DNA of 64,000 nt. Source: HGM13010 sp934527315. Lineage in GTDB: Bacteria; Bacillota; Clostridia; Oscillospirales; Oscillospiraceae. The stretch spans positions 75,465 through 139,464 of the forward strand of contig CAKTAK010000001.1 in assembly GCA_934527315.1 (NCBI GenBank). Reading direction: 5' to 3'. Below are positions 1 through 8,223 of this stretch, one piece after another. The position numbers and the translations under genes are program-made. The notes below the pieces were generated by a model. It had not been told where the DNA came from. It made no database searches and worked only from the letters and a program-made list of their open reading frames with translations. Position 1 is the stretch's first letter; every line of letters starts with the position of its first letter.

Positions 1-256
1 CGGTGCAGATGTCGTCGAAGCCCTCGGTTGCGTGGGCGCGGTCTGCCACGGTCAGGCGGCTGAGCACAGCCATAGCCCCTGCCAATGCACCGCAGGTGGT
101 GCCGACACCGAATCCCTTGCCGAATGCGGAAACCAGCTTGATGGCGCCTTCGTCCAATCCCAGAGCGCAGCAATCGTTGGCGGCGCGGACAATGGATTCG
201 GAGCAGTTGGCGTCCTTTTCTAGATAATACATTCTTGCCTGTTCGGTAATGGTCAT
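1..256 (-). CDS. C_GCAxxG_C_C family redox protein (partial, C-terminus outside window)
   Basis: The reading frame opens at an ATG at 256 (minus strand) behind an AAAGGGG ribosome binding site and stays open to the window edge, giving 85 residues. It has an N-terminal NCSES Cys motif near residue 18, a CC pair at 29-30, and a glycine-rich FGVGTTCGALAGA stretch around residues 49-61. This matches the C_GCAxxG_C_C family of small putative redox-active proteins, often found near metal or electron-transfer genes. The remaining family cysteines would lie outside the window. The molecular function of the family is not established. It has its own promoter and is separated from the feo operon by a terminator. 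Confidence 0.8.
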   Translation of the reverse strand, partial: MTITEQARMYYLEKDANCSESIVRAANDCCALGLDEGAIKLVSAFGKGFGVGTTCGALAGAMAVLSRLTVADRAHATEGFDDICT

Positions 257-284
257 TTGTTTGATCCCCTTTGCTTTTTTTCAC

Positions 285-313
285 AGTATAAGCGCTGGAA
301 GGAAAAAACACAA
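285..313 (-). promoter_or_regulatory. Sigma-A type promoter of the C_GCAxxG gene
   Basis: On the minus strand TTGTGT (308-313) and TATACT (285-290) are separated by exactly 17 bases, 29 bases before the ATG at 256. It lies just past the feo operon terminator, so the redox gene can be transcribed independently. Confidence 0.6.
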
Positions 314-321
314 GAGCGGGA

Positions 322-357
322 AAGAAAAATCCGGGCTGCAGCGCAGTCCGGATTTTC
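322..357 (-). terminator. Rho-independent terminator of the feo operon
   Basis: On the minus strand an AAAATCCGG/CCGGATTTTT stem extended by CTGC/GCAG is followed by TTTCTTT. It lies after the last FeoA-like gene. Confidence 0.7.
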
Positions 358-437
358 GGTAGGAGGGTCTATTATCTATTATAGTAGGAAAAAGAGCGTA
401 GTAAGAAAAAATTTCAAAAGAATTTGGCTCGGACGGC

Positions 438-749
438 TCAATGAATGCAGCCGCCGCAGCTGGCACAGTGATGAGTGCAGGCGTCAGCGGCAATCACATG
501 CACCGGTGCGGTGGTTTTTCCCAGGACCGTGCCGTAAATCTTTTGGGCATGGAGCTTATCGAACACGATTCGATGACCGTGGAACACACCGTAAATGCTG
601 TCGGAGGTTTTGGAAACGATGGAAAGCCGGCAGCCCACCAATTCGGATAAAGGCATTTCCTTTCCCTTTGCCGTCACCAATGAAATTTCTGTCTTCACCC
701 GGTCAATCTGAAATTCTTCTCCGGGATTGGCCAGCCAAATGGGAATCAT
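438..749 (-). CDS. FeoA-like domain protein with Cys-rich C-terminus
   Basis: A 103-residue protein. I chose the ATG at 749 because a strong AAAGGAGG precedes it; the frame stays open upstream to 779. The first 75 residues resemble the small SH3-like FeoA fold (LANPGEEFQIDRV at the start, a GCRLSIV strand in the middle). The last 15 residues carry HHCASCGGC, a potential metal-binding tail that ordinary FeoA lacks. It overlaps the preceding regulator gene by 47 bases in another frame, so translation may be coupled. In DtxR-family repressors the third domain is also FeoA-like, so this could be a detached third domain. It is the last gene of the iron operon. The role in iron transport or sensing is inferred. 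Confidence 0.65.
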   Translation of the reverse strand: MIPIWLANPGEEFQIDRVKTEISLVTAKGKEMPLSELVGCRLSIVSKTSDSIYGVFHGHRIVFDKLHAQKIYGTVLGKTTAPVHVIAADACTHHCASCGGCIH

Positions 750-1113
750 AAACGGAACCTCCTTTGCGGTATGCGGCAACCATATCGTCCACCGTTTCCG
801 GCGAGAGTATGGTTGTCATCAATCGGGCATCGACGTCGTTGCAAATGCCGATGGAACGGAGCAGCTGACCTGCTGCTGCCGCAGCGGTTTGATAATATTG
901 CAGACATTCCTGCCCGTCTTCTGTGAGAAACAGAAGACTTTTTTCTTTTCGGACAACACCCAAATCACACAGCGTGACCAACATATTATGCACCGAGGGC
1001 ATGGACAAACCGATGGCCCGGGAAAGGTCCGCGGAGCGAACCTTTCCGTTTTGCGCACATAATTGCTGAATACACAGCAGGTAATTGAGCTGCGATGAGG
1101 TCAGCCGCTGCAT
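703..1113 (-). CDS. DtxR/MntR-like winged-helix regulator lacking the usual metal ligands
   Basis: A 136-residue protein starting three bases after the feoB stop codon. Residues 5-70 form a winged helix-turn-helix (LSRAIGLSMPSVHNMLVTL is the recognition region) and residues 70-120 a helical dimerisation region, similar in layout and length to MntR (about 140 aa). In MntR and DtxR the second region holds His/Glu/Cys metal ligands. Here that stretch is mostly Ala, Leu and Thr and contains no histidine; the only two His residues are near 42 and 124. A role as an iron-operon regulator is inferred from family and position. It might be co-factor independent or might sense metal with the downstream FeoA-like protein. 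Confidence 0.65.
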   Translation of the reverse strand: MQRLTSSQLNYLLCIQQLCAQNGKVRSADLSRAIGLSMPSVHNMLVTLCDLGVVRKEKSLLFLTEDGQECLQYYQTAAAAAGQLLRSIGICNDVDARLMTTILSPETVDDMVAAYRKGGSVYDSHLAGQSRRRISD

Positions 1114-1116
1114 GAC

Positions 1117-3279
1117 TCACTTAGCGGCGTTCACGGAGAACTCGGAACGCTGAATCTCTGCGGAGCGGTCCTTCCGGAACAGCATATACAGCATGAATGC
1201 CAGAGCCACAACGGCAGCCACGGTGCCCAGACCGAAGGTGCATTCGCCGGTGATCAAACCGCCAATCTGGTACACAATCAGGGCAACCAGATATGCGTAG
1301 CCGCACATATAGCCGATGGCTGCGGCGGTCCATTTCGGGTTGTTCATTTCCCGCTTGATAGCGCCCATTGCGGCAAAGCAAGGAGCGCACAGCAGGTTCA
1401 GCAGCATAAAGCTGTAAGCGCTGATGGGGGTGAAGTCCTGAGCAACCAGCTGCCAGATTTCGTCGCCGGCCTCGCTCAGTTCGCCGGCATAGCCGTACAG
1501 AACGCCGAAGGTGGAAACAACTTCTTCCTTTGCAATCAGACCGGTGAACACAGCTACGGCGGCTTTCCAGTTTGCAAAGCCCAAAGGTGCGAAGATGAAT
1601 GCAATTGCGTTGCCGATGGCGGCCAGCAGGGAGTTGTTGTTATCCTCTACCATCTGGAATACGCCGTCCACAAAGCCGAAGGCCTGCAGGAACCACAGCA
1701 CGATGGAGGAGGCCAGAATCACGGTACCGGCGCGCTTGATGAAGGACCAGCCCCGCTCCCAAGTAGCCCGGAGTACGTTGCCGGCGGTGGGAACATGGTA
1801 AGCGGGCAGCTCCATAACAAAGGGAGCGGGCTCGCCTGCAAAGGCTTTCAGTTTTTTCAGCATAATGCCGGAGACAATGACGGAACCGGCGCCGATGAAG
1901 TATGCGGACAGTGCCACCCAAGGTGCGCCGCCGAACAGTGCGCCGGCAATCAGACCCACAATGGGCATTTTTGCGCCGCAGGGCATAAAGCAGGTGGTCA
2001 TGACGGTCATTTTCCGGTCGCGGTCCTGCTCAATGGTACGGGAGGCCATAACGGCGGGAACGCCGCAGCCGGTACCAATCAGCATGGGGATAAAGCTCTT
2101 GCCGGACAGACCGAAGTGACGGAAGATACGGTCCATAACGAATGCCACGCGGGCCATGTAGCCGCAATCTTCCAGCAGAGACAGCATCAGGAACAGCACC
2201 AGCATCTGGGGAACAAAGCCCAGAACGGCGGCAACACCGGCTACGGCACCGTCTACCACCAGACCGGTGATCACATCATTGGCACCCAGTGCCGCCATGA
2301 TTGCGGCAGCGCCGTCTGTCAGCCAACCGCCGAACACGTCATTGGTCCAGTCCGTCAGGAAAGAACCGAAGGGACCCATGGCAACCCAGTACACCAGAGC
2401 CATCACGGCGGCGAAAATGGGCAGACCCAGAATCCGGTTGGTCACAACCCGGTCGATTTTATCGGAAGTGGTTTCACCGGTGTTTTTCCGTTTGTAGCAG
2501 CTTGCGCACAGCTGTGCAATGTATTCGTACCGTGCGTTGGTGATGATGGATTCCGCATCATCGTCCAGTTCCGTTTCGCAGGCTGCAATATCGGACTGAA
2601 TGTGGGTCAGCTTGTCGGCGGGAATCTTCAGCTCTTCAATCACCTTTGCGTCCCGCTCGAAAATCTTGACTGCGTACCAACGCTGCTGCTCGGCGGGCAT
2701 ATCGTGGAGCACGGCCTCTTCAATGTGGGCCAGCGTGTGCTCGATGGAGCCCTCGAATACGTGGGCGGGCTCGAATTTCTTTCCGGCACGGGCGATGGCT
2801 GCGGCTTTGTCGGCAGCCTCTTTGACGCCGTCGCCTTTCAGTGCGGAGATTTCCACCGCCTCGCAGCCCAGTTCTTTTTTCAGCTTATCTAATTTAATGG
2901 TATCGCCGTTTTTCCGGACCAGGTCCATCATATTCACGGCCAACACCACGGGGATACCCACTTCCAACAGCTGTGTGGTCAGATACAGGTTGCGCTCCAG
3001 GTTGGTGCCGTCAATGATGTTCAGAATCACGTCCGGACGGTCATGGGTCAGATAATTCCGGGTGACCACTTCTTCCAACGTGTAGGGAGACAGAGAATAA
3101 ATACCGGGCAGGTCGGCAATGGTCACGTCTTTATCCCATTTCAGTTTGCCCTCTTTCCGCTCCACCGTGACGCCGGGCCAGTTGCCGGTGTACTGATTGG
3201 AACCGGTCAGTGCGTTGAACAGTGTGGTTTTACCACAGTTCGGGTTGCCCGCCAAGGCAATGCGTACTTCGTGTTTCAT
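1117..3279 (-). CDS. feoB: Ferrous iron transporter FeoB
   Basis: A 720-residue protein. The N-terminal GTPase domain shows G1 GNPNCGKT (11-18), the switch region, G3 DLPG (56-59) and G4 NMMD near 115-118. A helical spacer follows to about residue 270. The C-terminal membrane region carries the conserved Cys-containing FeoB segments (GTGCGVPAVMASRTIE, FMPCGAK and a late CAPCFAAMGA). FeoB moves Fe(II) across the cytoplasmic membrane under anoxic conditions. The start codon overlaps the stop of the upstream feoA (ATGA), so the genes are translationally coupled. Length is typical for the family. Confidence 0.97.
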   Translation of the reverse strand: MKHEVRIALAGNPNCGKTTLFNALTGSNQYTGNWPGVTVERKEGKLKWDKDVTIADLPGIYSLSPYTLEEVVTRNYLTHDRPDVILNIIDGTNLERNLYLTTQLLEVGIPVVLAVNMMDLVRKNGDTIKLDKLKKELGCEAVEISALKGDGVKEAADKAAAIARAGKKFEPAHVFEGSIEHTLAHIEEAVLHDMPAEQQRWYAVKIFERDAKVIEELKIPADKLTHIQSDIAACETELDDDAESIITNARYEYIAQLCASCYKRKNTGETTSDKIDRVVTNRILGLPIFAAVMALVYWVAMGPFGSFLTDWTNDVFGGWLTDGAAAIMAALGANDVITGLVVDGAVAGVAAVLGFVPQMLVLFLMLSLLEDCGYMARVAFVMDRIFRHFGLSGKSFIPMLIGTGCGVPAVMASRTIEQDRDRKMTVMTTCFMPCGAKMPIVGLIAGALFGGAPWVALSAYFIGAGSVIVSGIMLKKLKAFAGEPAPFVMELPAYHVPTAGNVLRATWERGWSFIKRAGTVILASSIVLWFLQAFGFVDGVFQMVEDNNNSLLAAIGNAIAFIFAPLGFANWKAAVAVFTGLIAKEEVVSTFGVLYGYAGELSEAGDEIWQLVAQDFTPISAYSFMLLNLLCAPCFAAMGAIKREMNNPKWTAAAIGYMCGYAYLVALIVYQIGGLITGECTFGLGTVAAVVALAFMLYMLFRKDRSAEIQRSEFSVNAAK

Positions 3280-3530
3280 GCCGTTGCCTCCTGTTTCTTG
3301 GCGCTGAGCTCTTCTACAGCCACCATATCTGCGTCAGCCTTCCGCAGGGAAAGCTCATAGCCGCGGACGGAAATTTCCACGGGGTCGCCCAACGGCGCCA
3401 CCTTCCGCACGTAGATTTCCACGCCCTTGGTGATGCCCATGTCCATGATACGGCGCTTGACAACACCGTCGCCGTTCAGCTTGATGACCCGAACGGTTTC
3501 GCCGGGCTTGACTTCTTTCAGTGTTTTCAT
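3276..3530 (-). CDS. feoA: FeoA family protein, directly upstream of feoB
   Basis: An 84-residue protein. I chose the ATG at 3530 because GAGAGGAGT precedes it and homology starts there (MKTLKEVKPGETVRV); the longer frame to 3596 has no support. The sequence follows the FeoA SH3-like fold, including the MGITKGVEIYV turn and DPVEISVRGYELSLRK near the end. FeoA is a small cytosolic partner of FeoB. This is the second of three FeoA-like proteins in the operon and the one overlapping feoB. Confidence 0.92.
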   Translation of the reverse strand: MKTLKEVKPGETVRVIKLNGDGVVKRRIMDMGITKGVEIYVRKVAPLGDPVEISVRGYELSLRKADADMVAVEELSAKKQEATA

Positions 3531-3555
3531 TCCGGTTTTTACTCCTCTCAAAGCA

Positions 3556-3765
3556 TTAAATGAAGATGCGTTTTGCCATTTCACTGCTGATGGCAACCCG
3601 GGTGTCCTTGACGTTTACAATCACGTTTTCGCCCACCTTAGAAATGATTTTTACCATTGTTCCGGGCACAAAGCCCAGATTTTCCAGAAACCGCTTGGTT
3701 TCTTCTTTGCCGGTGATGCGTTTGATGTAAACTTCCTCGCCGGGTGCGGCCATGACCAAAGGCAT
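3556..3765 (-). CDS. feoA: FeoA family protein, first gene of the feo operon
   Basis: A 69-residue protein. The ATG at 3765 is preceded at seven bases by GGAGGTGG, which is preferred over an upstream in-frame TTG that overlaps this site. It has the FeoA motif set: MAAPGEEVYIKRI, a FLENLGFVPGTMVKI turn, and VNVKDTRVAISSEMAKRI. It is promoter-proximal, behind an iron-box promoter. Its exact role relative to the second FeoA is unknown. Confidence 0.9.
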   Translation of the reverse strand: MPLVMAAPGEEVYIKRITGKEETKRFLENLGFVPGTMVKIISKVGENVIVNVKDTRVAISSEMAKRIFI

Positions 3766-3789
3766 AACAGCCACCTCCAAATTGATGAT

Positions 3790-3863
3790 TTAGTTAGTGC
3801 AGCCTTAAAAAAGTTAGGCTCTATTAACATCGTGATATTAGCTTAACCTAACGGAAAAGTCAA
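3790..3863 (-). promoter_or_regulatory. feo promoter overlapped by DtxR/IdeR-type iron boxes
   Basis: On the minus strand TTGACT (3858-3863) and TAATAT (3835-3840) are 17 bases apart, giving a good sigma-A promoter. The palindrome TTAGGTTAAGCTAA (minus strand; 3838-3851) lies in the spacer and on the -10 element, which is ideal for repression. It closely resembles the TTAGGTTAGGCTAACCTAA consensus known for DtxR/IdeR iron repressors. Two weaker related elements lie downstream at 3814-3827 (TTAGGCTCTATTAA on plus) and 3790-3808 (TTAGTTAGTGCAGCCTTAA on plus). Binding by a particular regulator is inference. Confidence 0.7.
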
Positions 3864-3919
3864 TAGGGAATCTGAGGGAGCAAAACAAGTTCTGCATTTT
3901 CCACAAAATTACAAGGGAA

Positions 3920-4010
3920 TTAGCCTACACTAACATACAATCTGACAGGCTTGCCTAACAATAATCCGGAGAAGAAAACTGTTGTAATTTGCAGGGGGCT
4001 GTGCTACAAT
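3920..4010 (+). promoter_or_regulatory. Promoter of the ABC transporter operon with upstream iron-box-like palindromes
   Basis: TTGTAA (3982-3987) and TACAAT (4005-4010) are separated by 17 bases, 54 bases before the lipoprotein start. Upstream are TTAGCCTACACTAA (3920-3933), matching the feo box at 11 of 14 positions, and ACAGGCTTGCCTAA (3945-3958), an inverted repeat of the same type. They may belong to the feo cluster or bring the transporter under the same metal control. Confidence 0.55.
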
Positions 4011-4064
4011 GTGCCCGAACAATTTAATAATGGGAGAATTCATTTGCATGCAAGGAGAAATATC

Positions 4065-5624
4065 ATGCGGAATAAAATGCGGAATCTCATCCTTGGACTG
4101 TTGGTTTTTGCCATGATGCTCACTGTGACCGCCTGCGGCGGCAAAACAGAGCAGCCCGGCACCGACACCAAAGTGGAAACTCCCCAGAGGGCTGCGACAA
4201 ACGAAGTGAATGTCGGTATCCCTCAGGACTTGGAAGACAGTCTTGACCCCCATCTGACGACGGCGGCAGGAACCAGGGAAGTTCTTTTCAATATTTTTGA
4301 AGGTTTGGTTAAACCCGATTCTGAAGGCAACATTATCCCTGCAGTCGCAGAAAAGTGCGACGTTTCGGACGATGGAACTGTTTACACGTTCACCCTGCGT
4401 GACGGCGTAAAGTTCCATAACGGCGAAGATGTGACGGTGGACGATGTTGTCTATTCTATTTCCCGGGCAGCCGGCAAACTGGACGACGGCGCATACATTG
4501 CAAAAGAGTCTCTGGCCGGCATCGTGTCTGTGGAAGCAACGGACGATAAGACCGTGGTCATCACCCTGAGTGATTGCAACACGGAATTCCTGGCAACGCT
4601 GGCAACCTCCAACGTGGCCATTATCCCCAAAGACTATGAAGATCAGGCAACGGCTCCCATCGGCACCGGCCCGTTCAAGTTCGTCTCCCGTTCTCCTCAG
4701 GAGAACTTCGTTATGGAGAAGTTTGACGGTTACTGGGGCGAGCCTGCCAAGCTGGACAAGGTGACCTACTTGGTTACGGCTGCCGATTCTCTGGTTATGA
4801 GCCTGAAGAGCGGCGCCATTGACATCTGCGCACATCTGACCGTGGACCAGGCAAAGTCTGTGGAAGACCAGTACAACATTGAAAAAGACACCATGAAACT
4901 GGTGCAGGCTCTGTATCTGAACAACGCTGTGGAGCCCTTCAATGATGTGCGGGTGCGCCAGGCTCTGTGCTACGCTGTAAACGTGCAGGAAATCATCGAT
5001 TTCGTCTGCGACGGCTACGGCGTACGCGTGGGCAGCAGCATGTGCCCTGCATTCAAGAAGTACTTCCGGGAAGACCTGAGCGATTACTACACCCAGGATC
5101 TGGAAAAGGCAAAGAAACTGCTGAATGAGGCAGGCTACCCCGACGGATTCACCTTCACCATCACCGTGCCCTCCAACTATCCTCAGCACGTGCAGGCCGC
5201 AGAGGTCATTGCACAGCAGCTGCAGGCTGTGGGCATCACGGCAGAGCTCAAGCAGGTGGAGTGGGGCACTTGGGTCAGCGACACCTACGTCGGACGGGAC
5301 TTCCAGTCCACCGTGGTCGGCTTTGACGCATCGACCCTCAGCGCTCGCGCATGGCTGGAGCGTTGGACCACCGGCTACTCCAAGAACATGATCAACTTCT
5401 CGGACAGCGAGTACGACGAACTGTTCCAGAAGGCCATCAGCTGCACCGATGACAACGAGCAGACCGAGCTGTACAAGCAGATGGAGCAGATCCTCACCGA
5501 AGAGGCTGCCAACGTCTACATTCAGGACCTGTGCGACATGGTGGCTGTGAACAAGGCTCTGGACGGCCTGCAGTTCTACCCGGCATACGTGCTGGATCTG
5601 TCCACGGTTTACTACAAGAAGTAA
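4065..5624 (+). CDS. Peptide-type ABC transporter substrate-binding lipoprotein (SBP family 5)
   Basis: A 519-residue protein. The start at 4065 follows AAGGAG and gives a lipoprotein signal peptide with lipobox LTVTAC (Cys24); upstream codons in the same frame are not signal-like. The mature part follows the SBP_bac_5 pattern, with NVGIPQDLEDSLDPHLT near the start, then a YTFTLRDGVKFHNGEDVTVDDV motif region spread over about residues 105-130. The family binds oligopeptides, dipeptides, nickel chelates or heme. Specificity cannot be read from the sequence. It is followed by both permeases and both ATPases, so the system is complete. Confidence 0.92.
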   Translation: MRNKMRNLILGLLVFAMMLTVTACGGKTEQPGTDTKVETPQRAATNEVNVGIPQDLEDSLDPHLTTAAGTREVLFNIFEGLVKPDSEGNIIPAVAEKCDVSDDGTVYTFTLRDGVKFHNGEDVTVDDVVYSISRAAGKLDDGAYIAKESLAGIVSVEATDDKTVVITLSDCNTEFLATLATSNVAIIPKDYEDQATAPIGTGPFKFVSRSPQENFVMEKFDGYWGEPAKLDKVTYLVTAADSLVMSLKSGAIDICAHLTVDQAKSVEDQYNIEKDTMKLVQALYLNNAVEPFNDVRVRQALCYAVNVQEIIDFVCDGYGVRVGSSMCPAFKKYFREDLSDYYTQDLEKAKKLLNEAGYPDGFTFTITVPSNYPQHVQAAEVIAQQLQAVGITAELKQVEWGTWVSDTYVGRDFQSTVVGFDASTLSARAWLERWTTGYSKNMINFSDSEYDELFQKAISCTDDNEQTELYKQMEQILTEEAANVYIQDLCDMVAVNKALDGLQFYPAYVLDLSTVYYKK

Positions 5625-5685
5625 TCCGACTTACGCAATTCTGTAAACAAAATCAAACGATGTAGCGCCGAAAGGAGGCGGGAAA

Positions 5686-6627
5686 ATGAAATACGTTGTA
5701 AAAAAAATTGGGACTCTCATTATTACGTTGTTCGCGGTTTCATTACTCGCCTTTTTGGCGTTTCAGATTATTCCGGGGGATGCCGCGACCCATATTCTGG
5801 GCACCGAGGCAACCCCGGAACGTTTGGCTGCTTTGCGCCATGAAATGGGACTGGACCGTCCGGTTCTGGTGCAGTATTTTGATTGGCTGGGCCAGTTCCT
5901 GTTCGGAGATATGGGTCAGTCTTACAGCTATTCCATTTCCGTCAAGGAAATGCTCATGCCGAAACTGCCCATTACCATCACGTTGACGGTGATGTCCTTT
6001 CTGATGATTGTTCTGGTGTCCATTCCCTTGGGCGTCTGGCAGGGCCGGCATGCCGGCGAGGTCAAAGACGTGGCTGCCGGCATGGTGGGACAAGTGGTGA
6101 TGTCCTGCCCGCCCTTTTTCCTGGGCATGATTTTTACGATTCTGTTCGGCTTGGTGTTCAAGCTGTTCACCCAGGGTCAGTTCGTGAATTACACGGACTC
6201 GGTGCCCGGTTTTCTGGGATATCTGTTCTTCCCGGCACTGGCCATTGCCCTGCCGAAAATTGCCATGACGGCAAAGCTGCTGCGCTCCTCCGTGGTGCAG
6301 GAATTGCAGCAGGATTATGTACGCACTGCCCGTTCCCGGGGCCGGAAATTTGATTCCGTGCTGCGGGTACATGTGCTGCGGAATGCAATGATTCCGGTGG
6401 TAACCTTTTTGGCGATGGCCATCGCGGATATTGCGGCAGGCAGCATTATCATCGAGCAGGTGTTTTCCATTCCCGGAATCGGCCGGCTGCTGCTGGTGTC
6501 GATTCTGAACCGGGATTTCCCGGTGGTGCAGGCCATTGTTGTGATGATGGCATTCCTGGTGGTGTTCGTCAATTTTGTGGTGGACGTGCTCTATCAGTTC
6601 ATTGACCCCCGGATTCGGGTGTCCTGA
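5686..6627 (+). CDS. ABC transporter permease, DppB/OppB type
   Basis: A 313-residue integral membrane protein with an AGGAGG ribosome binding site and about six membrane segments. The typical DppB N-terminus reads KKIGTLIITLFAVSLLAF and carries FQIIPGD. The ABC-coupling loop near residues 205-225 (ELQQDYVRTARSRG) matches the EAA motif of this family. The EQVFSIPGIGRLL segment near 262-274 is diagnostic. It forms the membrane channel with the next gene product, 10 bases downstream. Confidence 0.93.
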   Translation: MKYVVKKIGTLIITLFAVSLLAFLAFQIIPGDAATHILGTEATPERLAALRHEMGLDRPVLVQYFDWLGQFLFGDMGQSYSYSISVKEMLMPKLPITITLTVMSFLMIVLVSIPLGVWQGRHAGEVKDVAAGMVGQVVMSCPPFFLGMIFTILFGLVFKLFTQGQFVNYTDSVPGFLGYLFFPALAIALPKIAMTAKLLRSSVVQELQQDYVRTARSRGRKFDSVLRVHVLRNAMIPVVTFLAMAIADIAAGSIIIEQVFSIPGIGRLLLVSILNRDFPVVQAIVVMMAFLVVFVNFVVDVLYQFIDPRIRVS

Positions 6628-6637
6628 GGAGGGGCTC

Positions 6638-7438
6638 ATGAAGAAACGAAATTGGAATTTACGCATCGGCAGCGTGCTCAGCGCGCTGATGGTGTTGATG
6701 ATATTGATTGGGCTGGTGTGGACGCCTTACGAGCCAAACGCCATGTCCTCTGCGGATAAAATGATGGGCCCTTGCCTGCAGCATTGGTTCGGCACGGATA
6801 ATCTGGGCCGGGATATATTCAGCCGCGTGATTCAAGGCGGCGGCACCAGTCTGCTGATTGCCGTTTGCACCGTTGCCATCGGTGCGGTGTGCGGCATTGT
6901 TGTGGGCAGCCTGACCGGCTATTTCGGCGGTTGGGTGGATGAAGTGCTGATGCGGTTCAATGATGCCGTGGCGGCGTTCCCCAGCATTCTGCTGGCTCTG
7001 GTGTGCGTGAGCATTTTCGGCGCCGGTAAATATAAGATTATTCTGACTTTGGGTATTTTGTTTATCCCCAGTTTTGCCCGGATCGTCCGGGGCGAATTTG
7101 CCAAGGAGCGGAGCAAGGACTATGTGGAAAATGCCCGCATTATGGGCGCAAGCCCCATGCGGATTCTGTTTGCCCACATTCTGCCCAACGTGCGTACGGT
7201 GCTGATGAGCTCCATGGCCATCGGATTCAACAATGCCGTACTGGCAGAGGCCAGCATGAGCTATTTGAGCATGGGTGTACAGCCTCCGGACGCCAGCTTG
7301 GGACGGATGCTGTCCGAATCTCAGGGGATGCTGTTTACGGCGCCTTGGTATGCAATTTTCACCGGTGTTTTTATCGTGCTGTTGATTCTGGGCTTTTCCC
7401 TGCTGGGGCAGGGTCTGCAGGAACAGGAGGCGGACTGA
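6638..7438 (+). CDS. ABC transporter permease, DppC/OppC type
   Basis: A 266-residue membrane protein. The ATG at 6638 follows GAGGAGGGG; the frame is open further upstream but overlaps the previous gene. The DppC signature HWFGTDNLGRDIFSRV occurs near residues 48-63, the EAA-type loop (KDYVENARIMGASPMRILFAHILPN) near 158-182, and an LSMGVQPPDASLG motif region near 206-218. It pairs with the DppB-type permease. Its stop codon overlaps the next start (TGATG). Confidence 0.93.
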   Translation: MKKRNWNLRIGSVLSALMVLMILIGLVWTPYEPNAMSSADKMMGPCLQHWFGTDNLGRDIFSRVIQGGGTSLLIAVCTVAIGAVCGIVVGSLTGYFGGWVDEVLMRFNDAVAAFPSILLALVCVSIFGAGKYKIILTLGILFIPSFARIVRGEFAKERSKDYVENARIMGASPMRILFAHILPNVRTVLMSSMAIGFNNAVLAEASMSYLSMGVQPPDASLGRMLSESQGMLFTAPWYAIFTGVFIVLLILGFSLLGQGLQEQEAD

Positions 7439-8220
7439 TGCTGGAAGTACAAGAGTTACACATTGCCTTCCCGGACCGGGCGGGCAATTTGCAGGAGGCT
7501 GTGAAGGGCATTTCCTTTTCCATTGCCGACGGTGAAATTCTGGGCATTGTGGGCGAATCCGGCTCCGGCAAAACCCAAACGGCCCTGGCAATGGCGGGCT
7601 TGAGCCCCAGAAAGGCGCAGCTCCGGGGAAAAATTCTTCTGGACGGCCGGGATTTGATGCCCTTGAGCCGGGAAGAAATCCGAAAGGTGCAGGGCAAGGA
7701 AATTGCCATTGTATTTCAGGAGCCTATGACGTCTCTGAACCCCACCATGCGCATCGGACGGCAAGTGGAGGAAGTGCTGACGATTCATACGAATCTGAGC
7801 AAAGAGGAGCGGAAACAGCTGGCATTGCAGGCGCTGCATGACGTGGAGCTGCCGGACGTGGAAAAAATTTATGCCAAGTACCCCCATGAGCTTTCCGGCG
7901 GACAGCGGCAGCGGGTGATGATTGCAAGCGCCATCATCGGCAACCCGAAACTGCTGATTGCCGATGAACCCACCACCGCATTGGACGTGACCATTCAGGC
8001 GGAAATTCTGAAACTGCTGCAGAAACTGAATCGGGAGAAGAATATGTCCGTGCTGTTTATCTCTCATGACCTGCGGGTCATTCGGAAACTGTGCAGCCGG
8101 GTGGCGGTGATGAACCGGGGCGAAATTGTGGAGCAGGGAGACGTGGAAACCGTATTCCTGCACCCGCAGGACCCGTATACCCGGAAATTGATTGATTCCA
8201 TTCCGGTCAGGAGGCGATAA
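7438..8220 (+). CDS. ABC transporter ATP-binding protein, DppD/OppD type
   Basis: A 260-residue ATPase starting at the ATG that overlaps the previous stop. Walker A is GESGSGKT near residues 38-45, the Q-loop is FQEPMTSLNP, the signature is LSGGQRQR, and Walker B is LLIADEPTTALD followed by a switch His (ISHDL). It is shorter than many DppD proteins (about 325 aa) and lacks the long C-terminal part; some members bind an Fe-S cluster there and this one has no such cysteines. It energises transport together with the next gene. Confidence 0.93.
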   Translation: MLEVQELHIAFPDRAGNLQEAVKGISFSIADGEILGIVGESGSGKTQTALAMAGLSPRKAQLRGKILLDGRDLMPLSREEIRKVQGKEIAIVFQEPMTSLNPTMRIGRQVEEVLTIHTNLSKEERKQLALQALHDVELPDVEKIYAKYPHELSGGQRQRVMIASAIIGNPKLLIADEPTTALDVTIQAEILKLLQKLNREKNMSVLFISHDLRVIRKLCSRVAVMNRGEIVEQGDVETVFLHPQDPYTRKLIDSIPVRRR

Positions 8221-8223
8221 AGC

